Part shown: in pieces, positions 1-7,650 of the stretch
Numbering within the stretch: position 1 is the first letter of the stretch
Layout of the letters: the number at the start of each line of letters is the position of its first letter
Origin: Jimgerdemannia flammicorona
Taxonomy: Eukaryota; Mucoromycota; Endogonomycetes; Endogonales; Endogonaceae
Assembly (NCBI GenBank): GCA_003990745.1
Contig: RBNI01006760.1
Coordinates: 1 to 10,998, forward strand
DNA length: 10,998 bases
Direction: 5' to 3'
The notes under the pieces: model-generated
What the model was told of the DNA's origin: nothing
Databases searched by the model: none
The model's input: the letters and a program-made list of their open reading frames with translations, nothing else
Made by a program: the position numbers and the translations under genes

Positions 1-55
1 AAAAAAAATGGCTTTGCGGCATATCATGGCGACTTCCACGATGGATGATATCCTT

Positions 56-2064
56 TTATACGGTTACTGGGCTTCTACTGCGGGGAGTCACCTTTAGGAT
101 ACACGCGTCTTTGGGATACGTCGTGGCAAAGATACTGTACATGAAGAGTTACATACATCAGCTAAAGAAAACGTCGACCCTTGATGCGATTCAACTAAAC
201 AAAGACAACTTACATAATTTTTTCACTATCCTCAGTCTTGACGTGTTCCCAGTCCAGCTTCACCGAAGCCTGACCGATCAAGCCCGTTATAAGTCCGATG
301 GCATACTCCTTGCCGAGACAGACATGGGGGCCGCAACCAAACACCATATAATTCTTGGCAGTATCGCTAGCACTGCCGTTGGGTCCAAAGCGGTCGGGGT
401 CAAAATTATCGGGATTGGGGTACACCTCGGGGTCATGGAGCGCAGGCCAGAAGGTCGGGATTACCATCGCTTTTGAAATGAGCATAAAGATTAGTTTGGT
501 TGGTTAAGCAAATACTAGTATAATGACTGAAGAGAGATGGGAACTCGAACGATAATCACTTTTTTTGGGAACAGTATAATCAGGAGAAATCGGATATTCT
601 TTCTTGGTCTGATACGGAACTGTAAGTAGGGATTCGGAAAACCATTGTGTCAGACATCATACCCCGTACTGACATTCCAAATGCTACCGTACAATACTCA
701 CTCATCAAGACGGGGGGGCGGTACCTCATAACTTCCTTCACCACCTGCCGTGTGTACAACATGCTCTCCAACATCTCATATGTCACCTCCTTGTCATAGT
801 CATCATTGCGTACCTCTGCTTGCTCCTGTCTGACTTTCGCCAATACATCTGGGTTATCAGCAAGCAGTTGGAACGCCCAAGTAACAGCTGATGTGGTGGC
901 GTCCTGGCTAGCGAATAGGAATGTGAGGAGAGTGAGCGCGACCTCGCGGTCTTCAAAGTACCGAGTTGTTCGCGTCACATTCTCCTCGTCGTCGCCCTTG
1001 GCGGTGGCTCCCGAGGTGATATCAATCATGGATTTGATCCAACCATCCAGCATGCATGATTCTGGCTCCCCGCGTGCCATCCTCTCACGGCTAATCTTAA
1101 CGGCCTTGAGAAATTCGTCGACAATGTACTTTCGGGATCGCATGGCGTGCCAAACCTTCGTCCCAGGGAGGGCGAGTGGGAAGTTGACCAATTCGAGGGC
1201 GGCTGTGATGCGCAAATACTTGACCGAGATCTGTTCCGCAACATCCGTAGGAATGTAGTCTCCAAAAAACACCCTCAGAGATGCGTCTAAATTCACCTCG
1301 CGGAACAGCATCTGATATCGCTCCTGCTTGCCTCCAAGTTGGAGCCATTTCTTGAAATGTTCGGCGTAGACCTTCTGTTGAATGGGCACGTAAATTCTGG
1401 ATTGTGGAAGTGGAAGAAATCATAAGGATTTGCTGCGTCACTTGTAATCATGTGTAATGCTCGAAAAAGTGGTCAGATCCCCCCCCGCCATCTCACCTCA
1501 GCGCCCTCCTCGTGAAAAGAACGTTCAGACCCTTCCGATAATCCACATGTGCTTTACCCATTAAGAAGACCCAGTTGTCCGGTTCCAAGATTTTCCACAT
1601 TGCGTCGATGATGCAAGGCTCCGCGAACGTAGGGGAGTTGAGGATTTTGCGACTCAGATCACAGGTCGAAGCGATCACAATGAACCTTGTTGCCGGACAA
1701 GCAAAGGGATAGGAAATACCTTAGCCATCTCATTGAGGCAGAGAAAATCTCTAGACCCAAGGCCGAGCAATACTCACCTGTTGAACACAGACACGCAGGA
1801 GAGCGGTCCGCTGTTCCACTTGGACAGATAGCCGTCGAAAGTTGGGTGCAGCGACTCAAGGAGGGCACCAATGATCGGCTGCTTCACATCCGGGCCCGGC
1901 AGATGCTGCTTCTTGCGGCGATAGGAAACCTGCTCCCACACCAATAAACCGGCAACCAAAAATCCTACAACAATAGTTACTGGAGCTGGGCTCTCGAGAA
2001 GGCGCACAGATGCTGGAGTCAAAGAGGTTGTACCGTTCAGCGGAATGGTATATTGCGCGAACAT
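56..2064 (-). CDS. ERG5: Sterol C-22 desaturase, cytochrome P450 CYP61 (ERG5), six exons
   Basis: The family introduces the C-22(23) double bond into the sterol side chain late in ergosterol synthesis, at the ER membrane. Exons on the minus strand are 2064-1778, 1685-1497, 1396-702, 619-560, 469-214 and 134-56. All junctions are GT-AG and keep frame, giving 521 residues (yeast Erg5 is similar, near 540). Visible parts: an N-terminal membrane anchor at about residues 28-44 followed by basic RRKK and the hinge LPGP; helix I FASQDATT at 320-327; helix K ExxR at 380-383 (EVMR); a PERF-like FDPDRF at 433-438; and the heme loop [10 protein letters not shown] with Cys461 as thiolate ligand. The motifs TAALELVNF and RYRPPVLM are typical of CYP61 and separate it from CYP51. 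No stop or lost key residue is seen. The start at 2064 is the simple choice, but an ATG at 2190 joined through a 5' intron is a real alternative that adds eight residues. Confidence 0.93.
135..213 (-). other. ERG5 intron 5 (79 nt)
   Basis: A strong donor GTAAGT follows DSEKI plus two bases, and acceptor TACAG precedes [11 protein letters not shown]. Without splicing the frame stops at once. With it the usual C-terminal block of CYP61 is recovered, ending at the TAA at 58-56. Confidence 0.88.
470..559 (-). other. ERG5 intron 4 (90 nt)
   Basis: The donor is GTGATT after a run of seven A, a weak site. The acceptor is CAAAAG, and a possible branch site ACTAATC lies upstream of it. Splicing gives TVPKKTMVIPT, which matches the family in length with no gap, so the weak donor is still the best choice. 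Exon 4 between introns 3 and 4 is only 60 nt. Confidence 0.8.
620..701 (-). other. ERG5 intron 3 (82 nt)
   Basis: Donor GTGAGT follows RYRPPVLM plus one base; acceptor TTACAG precedes exon 4. The joined product reads [15 protein letters not shown], the expected order for the family. Confidence 0.9.
1397..1496 (-). other. ERG5 intron 2 (100 nt)
   Basis: Donor GTGAGA follows FTRRAL and acceptor CCAG precedes [10 protein letters not shown], with an Arg codon split by the intron. The spliced product restores the expected alignment between the YRKGLN block and the next helix. Confidence 0.88.
1686..1777 (-). other. ERG5 intron 1 (92 nt)
   Basis: Donor GTGAGT follows the codons for CVSVFN, and the acceptor AAG precedes a G that completes a split Arg codon before FIVIAST. 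Removing it joins the two halves of a conserved CYP61 segment in frame. Confidence 0.9.
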
Positions 2065-2430
2065 GTCGAAGATTCTACAGACGGATAAAGCATTTTGATC
2101 GTGAGCAACCGTCAGTCTCTAAACATCGGGTCAACAAGATGGATCATCGTGTGTGATGGGGAAGCGGTTAACAAACCTTGAGGACGCCATGTGCGAAAAA
2201 CAAAGTAGATGTGTGGGTTAGCCACGGAAATCGGGTGCTCTTTTATACGCTTATTCCCATGTTGTAAAAAACATGAAATATTCACATCTAAGATTTAATA
2301 GGCGCGTCCTTCGTACACACGTGGTCGGCGCGAGTCGGCTCCATGTCAGTCCAATAACAAAACCTCGCGCCGCAGTCAATTGAGGTCGGATCTAACCTGT
2401 TGAAGAAAAGAAAAAAAAAAGAAAAAAGGC
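2065..2430 (-). promoter_or_regulatory. ERG5 5' region with TATA box and pyrimidine tract
   Basis: On the minus strand a GCGTATAAAA box lies at about 2241-2250. A long C/T-rich stretch (A/G on the plus strand, about 2403-2427) lies further upstream, as in many fungal promoters. Between the TATA box and the start at 2064 there are two upstream ATGs, at 2190 and 2093. The one at 2093 opens an 18-codon frame that overlaps the 2064 start out of frame and stops at 2037. A short inverted repeat CATGTT/AACATG lies at 2258-2275. The transcription start itself cannot be seen. Confidence 0.55.
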
Positions 2431-2960
2431 TGCTATGATACGGTGAGCATATTCATTTGTCATCATATGCACGAAATAAATAACCAAAGTATTAATCGAA
2501 ATTCGCTTTCTTTGCCAAGTGGATTTTAACACTTTGGCTTCTTGCTGACGTTTTGTGGTCTGTGTACCACTAAGTGCAGAAGTCAAAAAAATGGTCTTTT
2601 TTGTCGCACCTTGAATTTCCTGGATGTCTTTTGATCTTTCGTAACAATATTTTTTGAGAGGAGCGTAGTTTTTATTTCAGTGAACAATGAACAATAAAAA
2701 AATTAAGTTTATGCCGCTTAGTAATAGTACAGTCTCATTTTCCTGACTGTCATTCGCGGTAAAAAAATCGACCGAGTCTTTGCAAGTTGATCGGCTCGGG
2801 CCCCTACGCCGCCGAATTCCGCCGCTATTGCACACAGATACCACATCAAACAACATGGCAACTCCCGGCCGAAAATTGCCTTTGTGTTATCAAGGAGCCG
2901 AGAAAACCTTCGCTATGAGAATGTTTTATTCGGCCTGATTTATATCATGAGATTACCTAA
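2431..2960. other. Intergenic stretch, no recognisable gene
   Basis: Composition is ordinary, with a GC-richer patch at about 2785-2830. An ATG in a fair context at 2854 opens only 27 codons. Minus-strand frames here are short and low in complexity. It may hold promoter sequence for a gene to the right, but no motif makes that firm. Confidence 0.4.
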
Positions 2961-3323
2961 AAAAAATCAAAGCACGTTATCTACGAGCTGTCGTTGTCTC
3001 CGTTACCTCTCGATCTCCGAACAAATGATAACGGATTACTTGCCAAGTGGCACCAAATTCTCGAAACGTTTGCTCCGACTGTCGGTGAGTCGATGAGGTG
3101 TAAGCGTTGCCGTCTCTACATCTATGTACATGTGATCCGCCGGTGGCTCCGTACAGGTTATGCAACACATTCAAGACCAGTTCCCCCCCTATTACGGACC
3201 TTTACACAAGAATTTCGTAGTTTCAATTTGCTCAACCTCCTGTGGTGGGAAGCATTAAATATCGCCAATCACGTGTTCGAAGAGATGGAATCTGATAGAA
3301 ATTCCTGCAATAGTGAGATTTGA
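2961..3323 (+). other. Unassigned open frame, possible gene fragment
   Basis: One frame is open from 2961 to the TGA ending at 3323, with an ATG at 2994. I do not recognise the product. Codons in the first part look more protein-like than the surroundings (IYELSLSPLPLDLRT, then LLAKWHQILETFAPTVG). A GTGAGT at about 3085 and a TACAG at about 3157 could bound a small intron inside the frame. No domain, signal peptide or membrane span is visible, and the downstream part is not convincing. It could be an exon of an unknown gene, a decayed gene, or chance. Confidence 0.2.
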
Positions 3324-3640
3324 ACATTCGGAACTTCTTTACAATAACCTCAAATAAAATAATAATGCTAGTTTCATACAGTACGGATGGATTGAATCAG
3401 CCAACTATAGCCAACGTTAGTCAGCCAATTGGCATCTGGGTTTTACTCTGGAACCAAGACTCCATCAAGCAGAGCCCGAAGGAGAATCCCCTGGGTGCTG
3501 TTAACATCTCTATCTATGACAATCCTGCAATCCTTCTCTTTTGCATCAATATGTCTTTGCATCACCTAGATTATTCTTGATGTACTTGCTATAGGTCTTG
3601 CTAGTGTAGGTCTTGAAAATGAAAATGATTCTCTTCCTAT
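3324..3640. other. Intergenic stretch bordering the AT-rich island
   Basis: No gene is supported. An open frame at 3320-3580 on the plus strand shows no recognisable domain. The stretch holds the AGCCAA repeat cluster listed separately. Composition drifts towards AT after about 3590, where the island begins. Confidence 0.4.
3397..3433. repeat. AGCCAA short repeat cluster with palindrome
   Basis: Three AGCCAA copies lie at 3399, 3409 and 3423, two of them as TCAGCCAA, and the last merges into the perfect palindrome GCCAATTGGC at 3424-3433. Clustered subterminal hexamers like this occur at the ends of small DNA transposons. No matching inverted partner is visible in the window, so the nature of the repeat stays open. 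Confidence 0.4.
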
Positions 3641-3848
3641 ATTCCTTGGCCTTAAATATGAGCTACTTTCAAAATTTGAAATATACCTATGTGAGCATCT
3701 TACTGATGGTCTAACTGTCAATTTTTCCATTTTTTATTATAATATAGTATTACTATCAAATTTCAGAATAACAATTATTATTAAAAGTATTAATAAACTA
3801 TAGTATAGCTTTTTATAAATCTTATTAATGAGATTTTTAATATAGTAT

Positions 3849-3865
3849 TATATATATATATATAT
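3849..3865. repeat. TA dinucleotide run
   Basis: About eight TA units lie near the left edge of the AT-rich island, in the part where the old element's 3' LTR would be expected. Confidence 0.85.
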
Positions 3866-4424
3866 CTAAACTTACTGTATTAAGTTCCTCTTACAGACTG
3901 AAGCTATAGAGATTCTGAGATTTGTATAGATCATTAAAAGTAAGATAAAAATATAAAATATAATTATAATAGTTCTAGTTTCTTTAAGAGAAAGTGACTA
4001 AATCTAAAAGTATTCAGATAGGCCTAAAGTAACTTAAAAAGATACTTATAGGTTCAAGAGATCTCAAAGAATTTCTGAAGAAAATAAGCTATCCTTTATT
4101 TAAAAAAAAATTGAAAATAGATTATAACTAAGAAATACTAAGAAATTATTATATCTCTCTCTTCTTAAGAGTTAATATTGTCATTGAGTTTTTAAAATTA
4201 TATAAGAATAGTTATACTTAATCAAAATTTCTTAAACTTATATAGATATCACTATGAAGAGTTAGTCACCTTATATAAGATGAGAGCTGAAGACTTAGCA
4301 GTTAGAAGTTTGAACTATTTAAGAGAAACCCCTTATTATTCTGAGTAAGTTTACTAGTAATAATTATACCTATATATAAAAGTACATCAAGCTAGTAGAT
4401 AGAGACAGAAGTATATATTTTTAC

Positions 4425-4586
4425 TTCAAAGTCTTATATAAAATCTTGAGCATTCTTGAAATTGATCAATAGTTTCTAAATAGTATTATATTCAGAGTAG
4501 CTTATCTATTTAACTAGATATTTAGATCAGTAGTAGTAGATTCATTTGTCAAAAATTTTCTCAGCTTTATACTCAATATGGTCTTC
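4425..4586 (-). pseudogene. Chromodomain at the integrase C terminus (old element)
   Basis: The minus strand reads EDHIEYKAEKIFDK from 4586, then SKYLVK followed by a stop where the family has the Trp of its VKWKGY-like block, and ends with INFKNAQDF and a short acidic tail near 4425. Order and spacing fit a chromodomain. In chromoviruses this module directs integration towards modified histones in heterochromatin, which would fit the element's place in a silent AT-rich island. Confidence 0.75.
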
Positions 4587-4949
4587 AATAATCACAGAGA
4601 CAGAAGGCTTGGAAATTCAACTAGAGTAAGATAGTAACTGGTTCTAAGTCTTGAGATAAGATATATAAAAGACTAGATATATTTATATAATTTTAGATAA
4701 CTTAAGATAGTAGATATTTATAGAGACTTGTTCTATGATCTTAAAGAGTTCAATAAACTTGAGTTGGAACTTGTTTGATAGATAGTTGACTTATAATTAT
4801 ATATATCTTGAGATTCTCAGTTAACAGAACTTGATTACTAATAGTATAGATAATATTATAGTATTTCTTATCAATATACTTGACTTAATGCTGTTGAGTC
4901 TTCTGTAAGTTTGTAGTAGCAATCTTGAGTAGTTTATCTATCTTGTCTA

Positions 4950-5700
4950 TGAGAATCTTAATAGTAGAGACTTATATTTAACTGTTTTTCTAAAAGGAAA
5001 CTAAACTTACAGAGGTCTCAGAGCCTTAATCATAAAGTAGCTAAAAAGAGAAAAGACCTATAGATAATTAGACAGTATTATTATATATAAATTCTATATA
5101 TATCAAGTAGTAGTTTCAATTATCTTGCTTAGAGAAAATATAGTTTCTGAGTATCTATTCAAGTATTCTATTTATGTACTCAGTTTGTCTATCAGTTTGA
5201 GAGTAGAAGATAGTAGATATAATAATTTGTATATCTAGAGTCTTGAAGAGAGCTTGTTAAAAGTAACTGATAAACTTGAGATCTCAATTACTGACTATAA
5301 CTCATAGTAGACCATAATGTTAAAAGATGAATTTGAAGAAGATTTTTGTAATCTCAGAAGTAATAGTATTAGTAATAAGTTCAGTAATCATAGTTTTGAT
5401 CAGATAGTTAATGAATATAATAATGATATTAGTACTAAACTTGGTTTGAGATAATTAAGTTATAAAGTCTATTATGACTTATTCAATCTTCTTGATAAAA
5501 ATTAGAAGTAATTAGAGTAGACTAGCTAGTACTTAGTTATTAGGTTTATTATATTAACAAAGGTCATAACTAGTAATATAGTTTTTGATTTTCTTGATCA
5601 TATTAGGTTAGTAGTAGTAATATTGAGATTTTTGATTATTTTTTCAATTCTAAGATAACTAGTAAGTGAGAAGTCATAATGTTTTTATAGTATCTTATAG
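4950..5700 (-). pseudogene. Integrase of the old gypsy element
   Basis: A zinc-binding-domain remnant (YDLCQYNKPNN) precedes the core. The first catalytic Asp survives in VIIDFI (codon 5469-5467). The second is Asn in the block ending DLKF (codon 5289-5287). The Glu survives in QTDRQTEYINR (codon 5181-5179). Spacings are 59 residues between the first two and 35 between the second and third, the D,D(35)E geometry of retroviral-type integrases, so no indel has entered between them. The AEFAYNN-like block follows at about 5090. Stops replace several Trp, Gln and Arg codons. Confidence 0.85.
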
Positions 5701-5949
5701 TAAAGTTCCTTATTATCAAGTAGGTAAACTTTATCTTAATGATAGATCAAATTATTCTTGAGGATATATATATTCTTGAGCTCATTTGAGAAAACTCTGA
5801 TAGCTATGATATCTTTTTTATAAACTTATCTAATTTGGTTTAAGAATTCTAATATTAAGATAACTTATATTACTATAGTAAGATCTAGATATCTTAATAA
5901 GATATCTGGTACTATAAGTATTTTATCATATTTATAAATAATTATCAAA

Positions 5950-6520
5950 TTGAAAGTTTGAAGTTTTTGGCTCTACTTGGCTTGTTAATATAATAGAGTA
6001 GATTGGGTATTAATATACTTAAGAGATTGATAATTAGTAATAATATCAAACTCAACTTCTTCTAGATAGTATCTCCAATAGTTTAGAGTATATATAATTA
6101 TTAGTAATTTTTTTTCATAAGTTACTAACTTCTGTTTTACTATAAAAAAAAAAAAAAAAAAAAATCTTCTGTTCTACTAGTAATAGTTTTTGTGACTCAA
6201 AGGTAATGAGGTGATATCTTTTTCTATTATCTTGTAATAAGACTACTCTAATAGAAAATTTGAGACATTAGTAATAACTATGAATTTTAGATTTGAATTA
6301 GAATTTTACAGTACTGGAGTATTGGTCAGACAGTTCTTGGGCTCTTGAAATACTTATTGACAAAAGGAGTTTCAGATATAAGATATATAATACTCTGAGT
6401 ATAGTATCTTCTTTATTAGATTTGTGAGAGGCTTAGTAATTCCAGAGAAGTTTCTGACAAAGCAGTAGTAATAGTCAGCTAAGTTAAGAAAGAATCTGAG
6501 TTCTGTGAGATTTGCTAGCT
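5950..6520 (-). pseudogene. RT connection and RNase H region of the old gypsy element
   Basis: The connection block DYYYCFVRNFSGITKPLTN is readable at about 6485-6425. RNase H begins near 6300, and its first catalytic motif reads TNVSNF at about 6273-6255, where TDASDF-like sequence is usual, so both Asp are Asn. Downstream the frame is broken by stops and interrupted by a 21-base homopolymer (6144-6164). Confidence 0.75.
6144..6164. repeat. 21-base poly(A) run
   Basis: An uninterrupted A tract (T on the minus strand) lies within the RNase H region of the old element. It probably grew by slippage from a short A run after mutation, and its length may vary between reads or isolates. Confidence 0.9.
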
Positions 6521-6539
6521 CCAGCTATTCTTGGATTAT

Positions 6540-7217
6540 CTTTATCTTATATAGGTTTATCTAGATTTCTTAAGTAGAGATAATGTGACTAAGATATTTA
6601 ACTTATTTCTTAAAAAATTCACATTTCTTAAATTTGATATATAACTTATATTCTTACAGAATTTTCAAAATAAAATAGATATGCTTGAGATATTCTTCTT
6701 TAGTTGTACTAAAAATTAGGATATTATTAAGATATACTAATAGAAAAATAAAAAATTAGTTCTTGAATATCTTATTTATAAGAGTCTAGAATATTGTTGA
6801 TATATTAGTGAAACTAAATATTTGAACTAAAAATTTATTAAGTCCAAAAGAAGTTATAAAAGTAGTCTTGAAAATATCTTCTAGCTTAATTCAAATTTGA
6901 TAATATTCAGATATAAGATCTAGCTTGGTAAAATACTTAATATTCTTGAGAGTATTAAAGATCTGATCAATAAGAGATAGTAGATATCAGTTCTTGACTG
7001 TGAGCTTATTGAGTATATAATAGTTTATATATATACATTTATAGAGCTCTATTCTTTTTCTTAATAAAAAGGACTGACAAGTTATAGAGAAACTTACTGG
7101 GCTAAATGGCTCTTCAGATAAGTAGTTCTTGACTGCTTCTATCTTGAGAGATAATATATAATATATATACTTTTTGGATAATATGGCTCCTGAGATTAGT
7201 TCAATTTTATAATCTAT
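6540..7217 (-). pseudogene. Reverse transcriptase of the old gypsy element, inactive
   Basis: The N-terminal DYKIELISGA block is at about 7217, the FFIKKKNRAL block follows, LDLISEYYQI is at about 6926-6894, and FKKCEFFKK lies near the C-terminal end. The catalytic box reads VYLNNILIFS at 6737-6708. Where this family has two Asp there are two Asn (codons AAT AAT, 6728-6723), each one G-to-A step from an Asp codon. Many Gln and Trp positions are stops. The family's fold can be followed almost throughout, but the enzyme would be dead even if translated. Confidence 0.85.
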
Positions 7218-7390
7218 ATATTGTCACATAGTGGTTGCTGAGTCCTTCAAATATACCAGATTCTCTTTAAGGTGTATCTCTTAGACTAACTCAAGTTCGT
7301 TATAAGCAAGTTCTTATTGGAGTACCTTCCCAAGGTCTTATAGTCCTCAAACTTCTTATCTTTAACTGTCTTGTTATCTCTTAGATGGCT

Positions 7391-7608
7391 TGCATAGAAT
7401 TGAGAGTAAGTGAACTGAAACTGACTTTATTTCAGAAAAAATAAGAGGAGTATTTATACAAAATATAATTTAATAGTTACTAAGATATAAAGCTAAATAT
7501 AAATTCCAATAACTAAAATAAAATACCAGAACAGGAAAAACTGCTAAGTTTCAGGGTCAGTACTGATAGTTGTATAGGTTCAGGATACTGGTATAATTTG
7601 GTGTCACA
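7391..7608 (-). repeat. Possible LTR between the two gypsy remnants
   Basis: Read on the minus strand, the segment starts TGTGACACC, contains a TATAAATA box at about 7458-7451 followed by an AATAAA signal near 7430, and can end in CA at 7391. Promoter and polyadenylation signals close together are what an LTR holds. It lies downstream of the younger element's reading frames and just before the old element's RT, as expected for the younger element's 3' LTR. Against this, there is no clear polypurine tract before it, no second copy in the window, and the two ends share little beyond TG/CA. Confidence 0.4.
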
Positions 7609-7650
7609 TCAGAATGCCAGTGCTAGCATTATTCAGTGTAACCAAGAGAC

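Larger units (their letters stand above)
3640..7390 (-). mobile_element. Old Ty3/gypsy chromovirus remnant, heavily RIP-like mutated
   Basis: This roughly 3.7 kb AT-rich stretch has no long open frame, and I found only one CpG by eye (7298-7299). Translating the minus strand and ignoring stops gives, in order, reverse transcriptase (about 7217-6540), RT-RNase H connection and RNase H (about 6520-5950), integrase with its N-terminal domain (about 5700-4950) and a chromodomain (about 4586-4425). That order is diagnostic of a chromovirus-type Ty3/gypsy element. Protease and gag are absent, and a different sequence starts at about 7390-7610, so the 5' part was cut off or displaced. A 3' LTR should lie between about 4400 and 3640, but it is too degraded for me to delimit. 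Both outer edges are estimates. Confidence 0.85.

Noticed and set aside
45..476. 143-codon open frame on the plus strand
   Set aside because: It lies antisense to ERG5 exons 5 and 6 and has no recognisable domain, while the minus strand carries the heme-binding motif.
806..1441. Several open frames on both strands across this stretch
   Set aside because: All overlap ERG5 exon 3, whose minus-strand reading gives the conserved P450 helices; the others are shadows.
56..2064. CYP51 (sterol 14-alpha demethylase) as the identity of the P450
   Set aside because: The FASQDATT helix I, the TAALELVNF block and the [10 protein letters not shown] loop fit CYP61 rather than CYP51.
2392..2586. 64-codon minus-strand frame
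   Set aside because: It ends in a Phe-rich tail made by the poly-purine tract and has no protein-like features.
3320..3580. 86-codon plus-strand frame
   Set aside because: No domain is visible, and it overlaps the AGCCAA repeat and the edge of the AT-rich island; probably chance.
3640..7390. Mitochondrial insert, centromere-type DNA or plain non-coding AT spacer
   Set aside because: Stop-tolerant minus-strand translation gives an ordered RT, RNase H, integrase and chromodomain, so it is a mutated retroelement.
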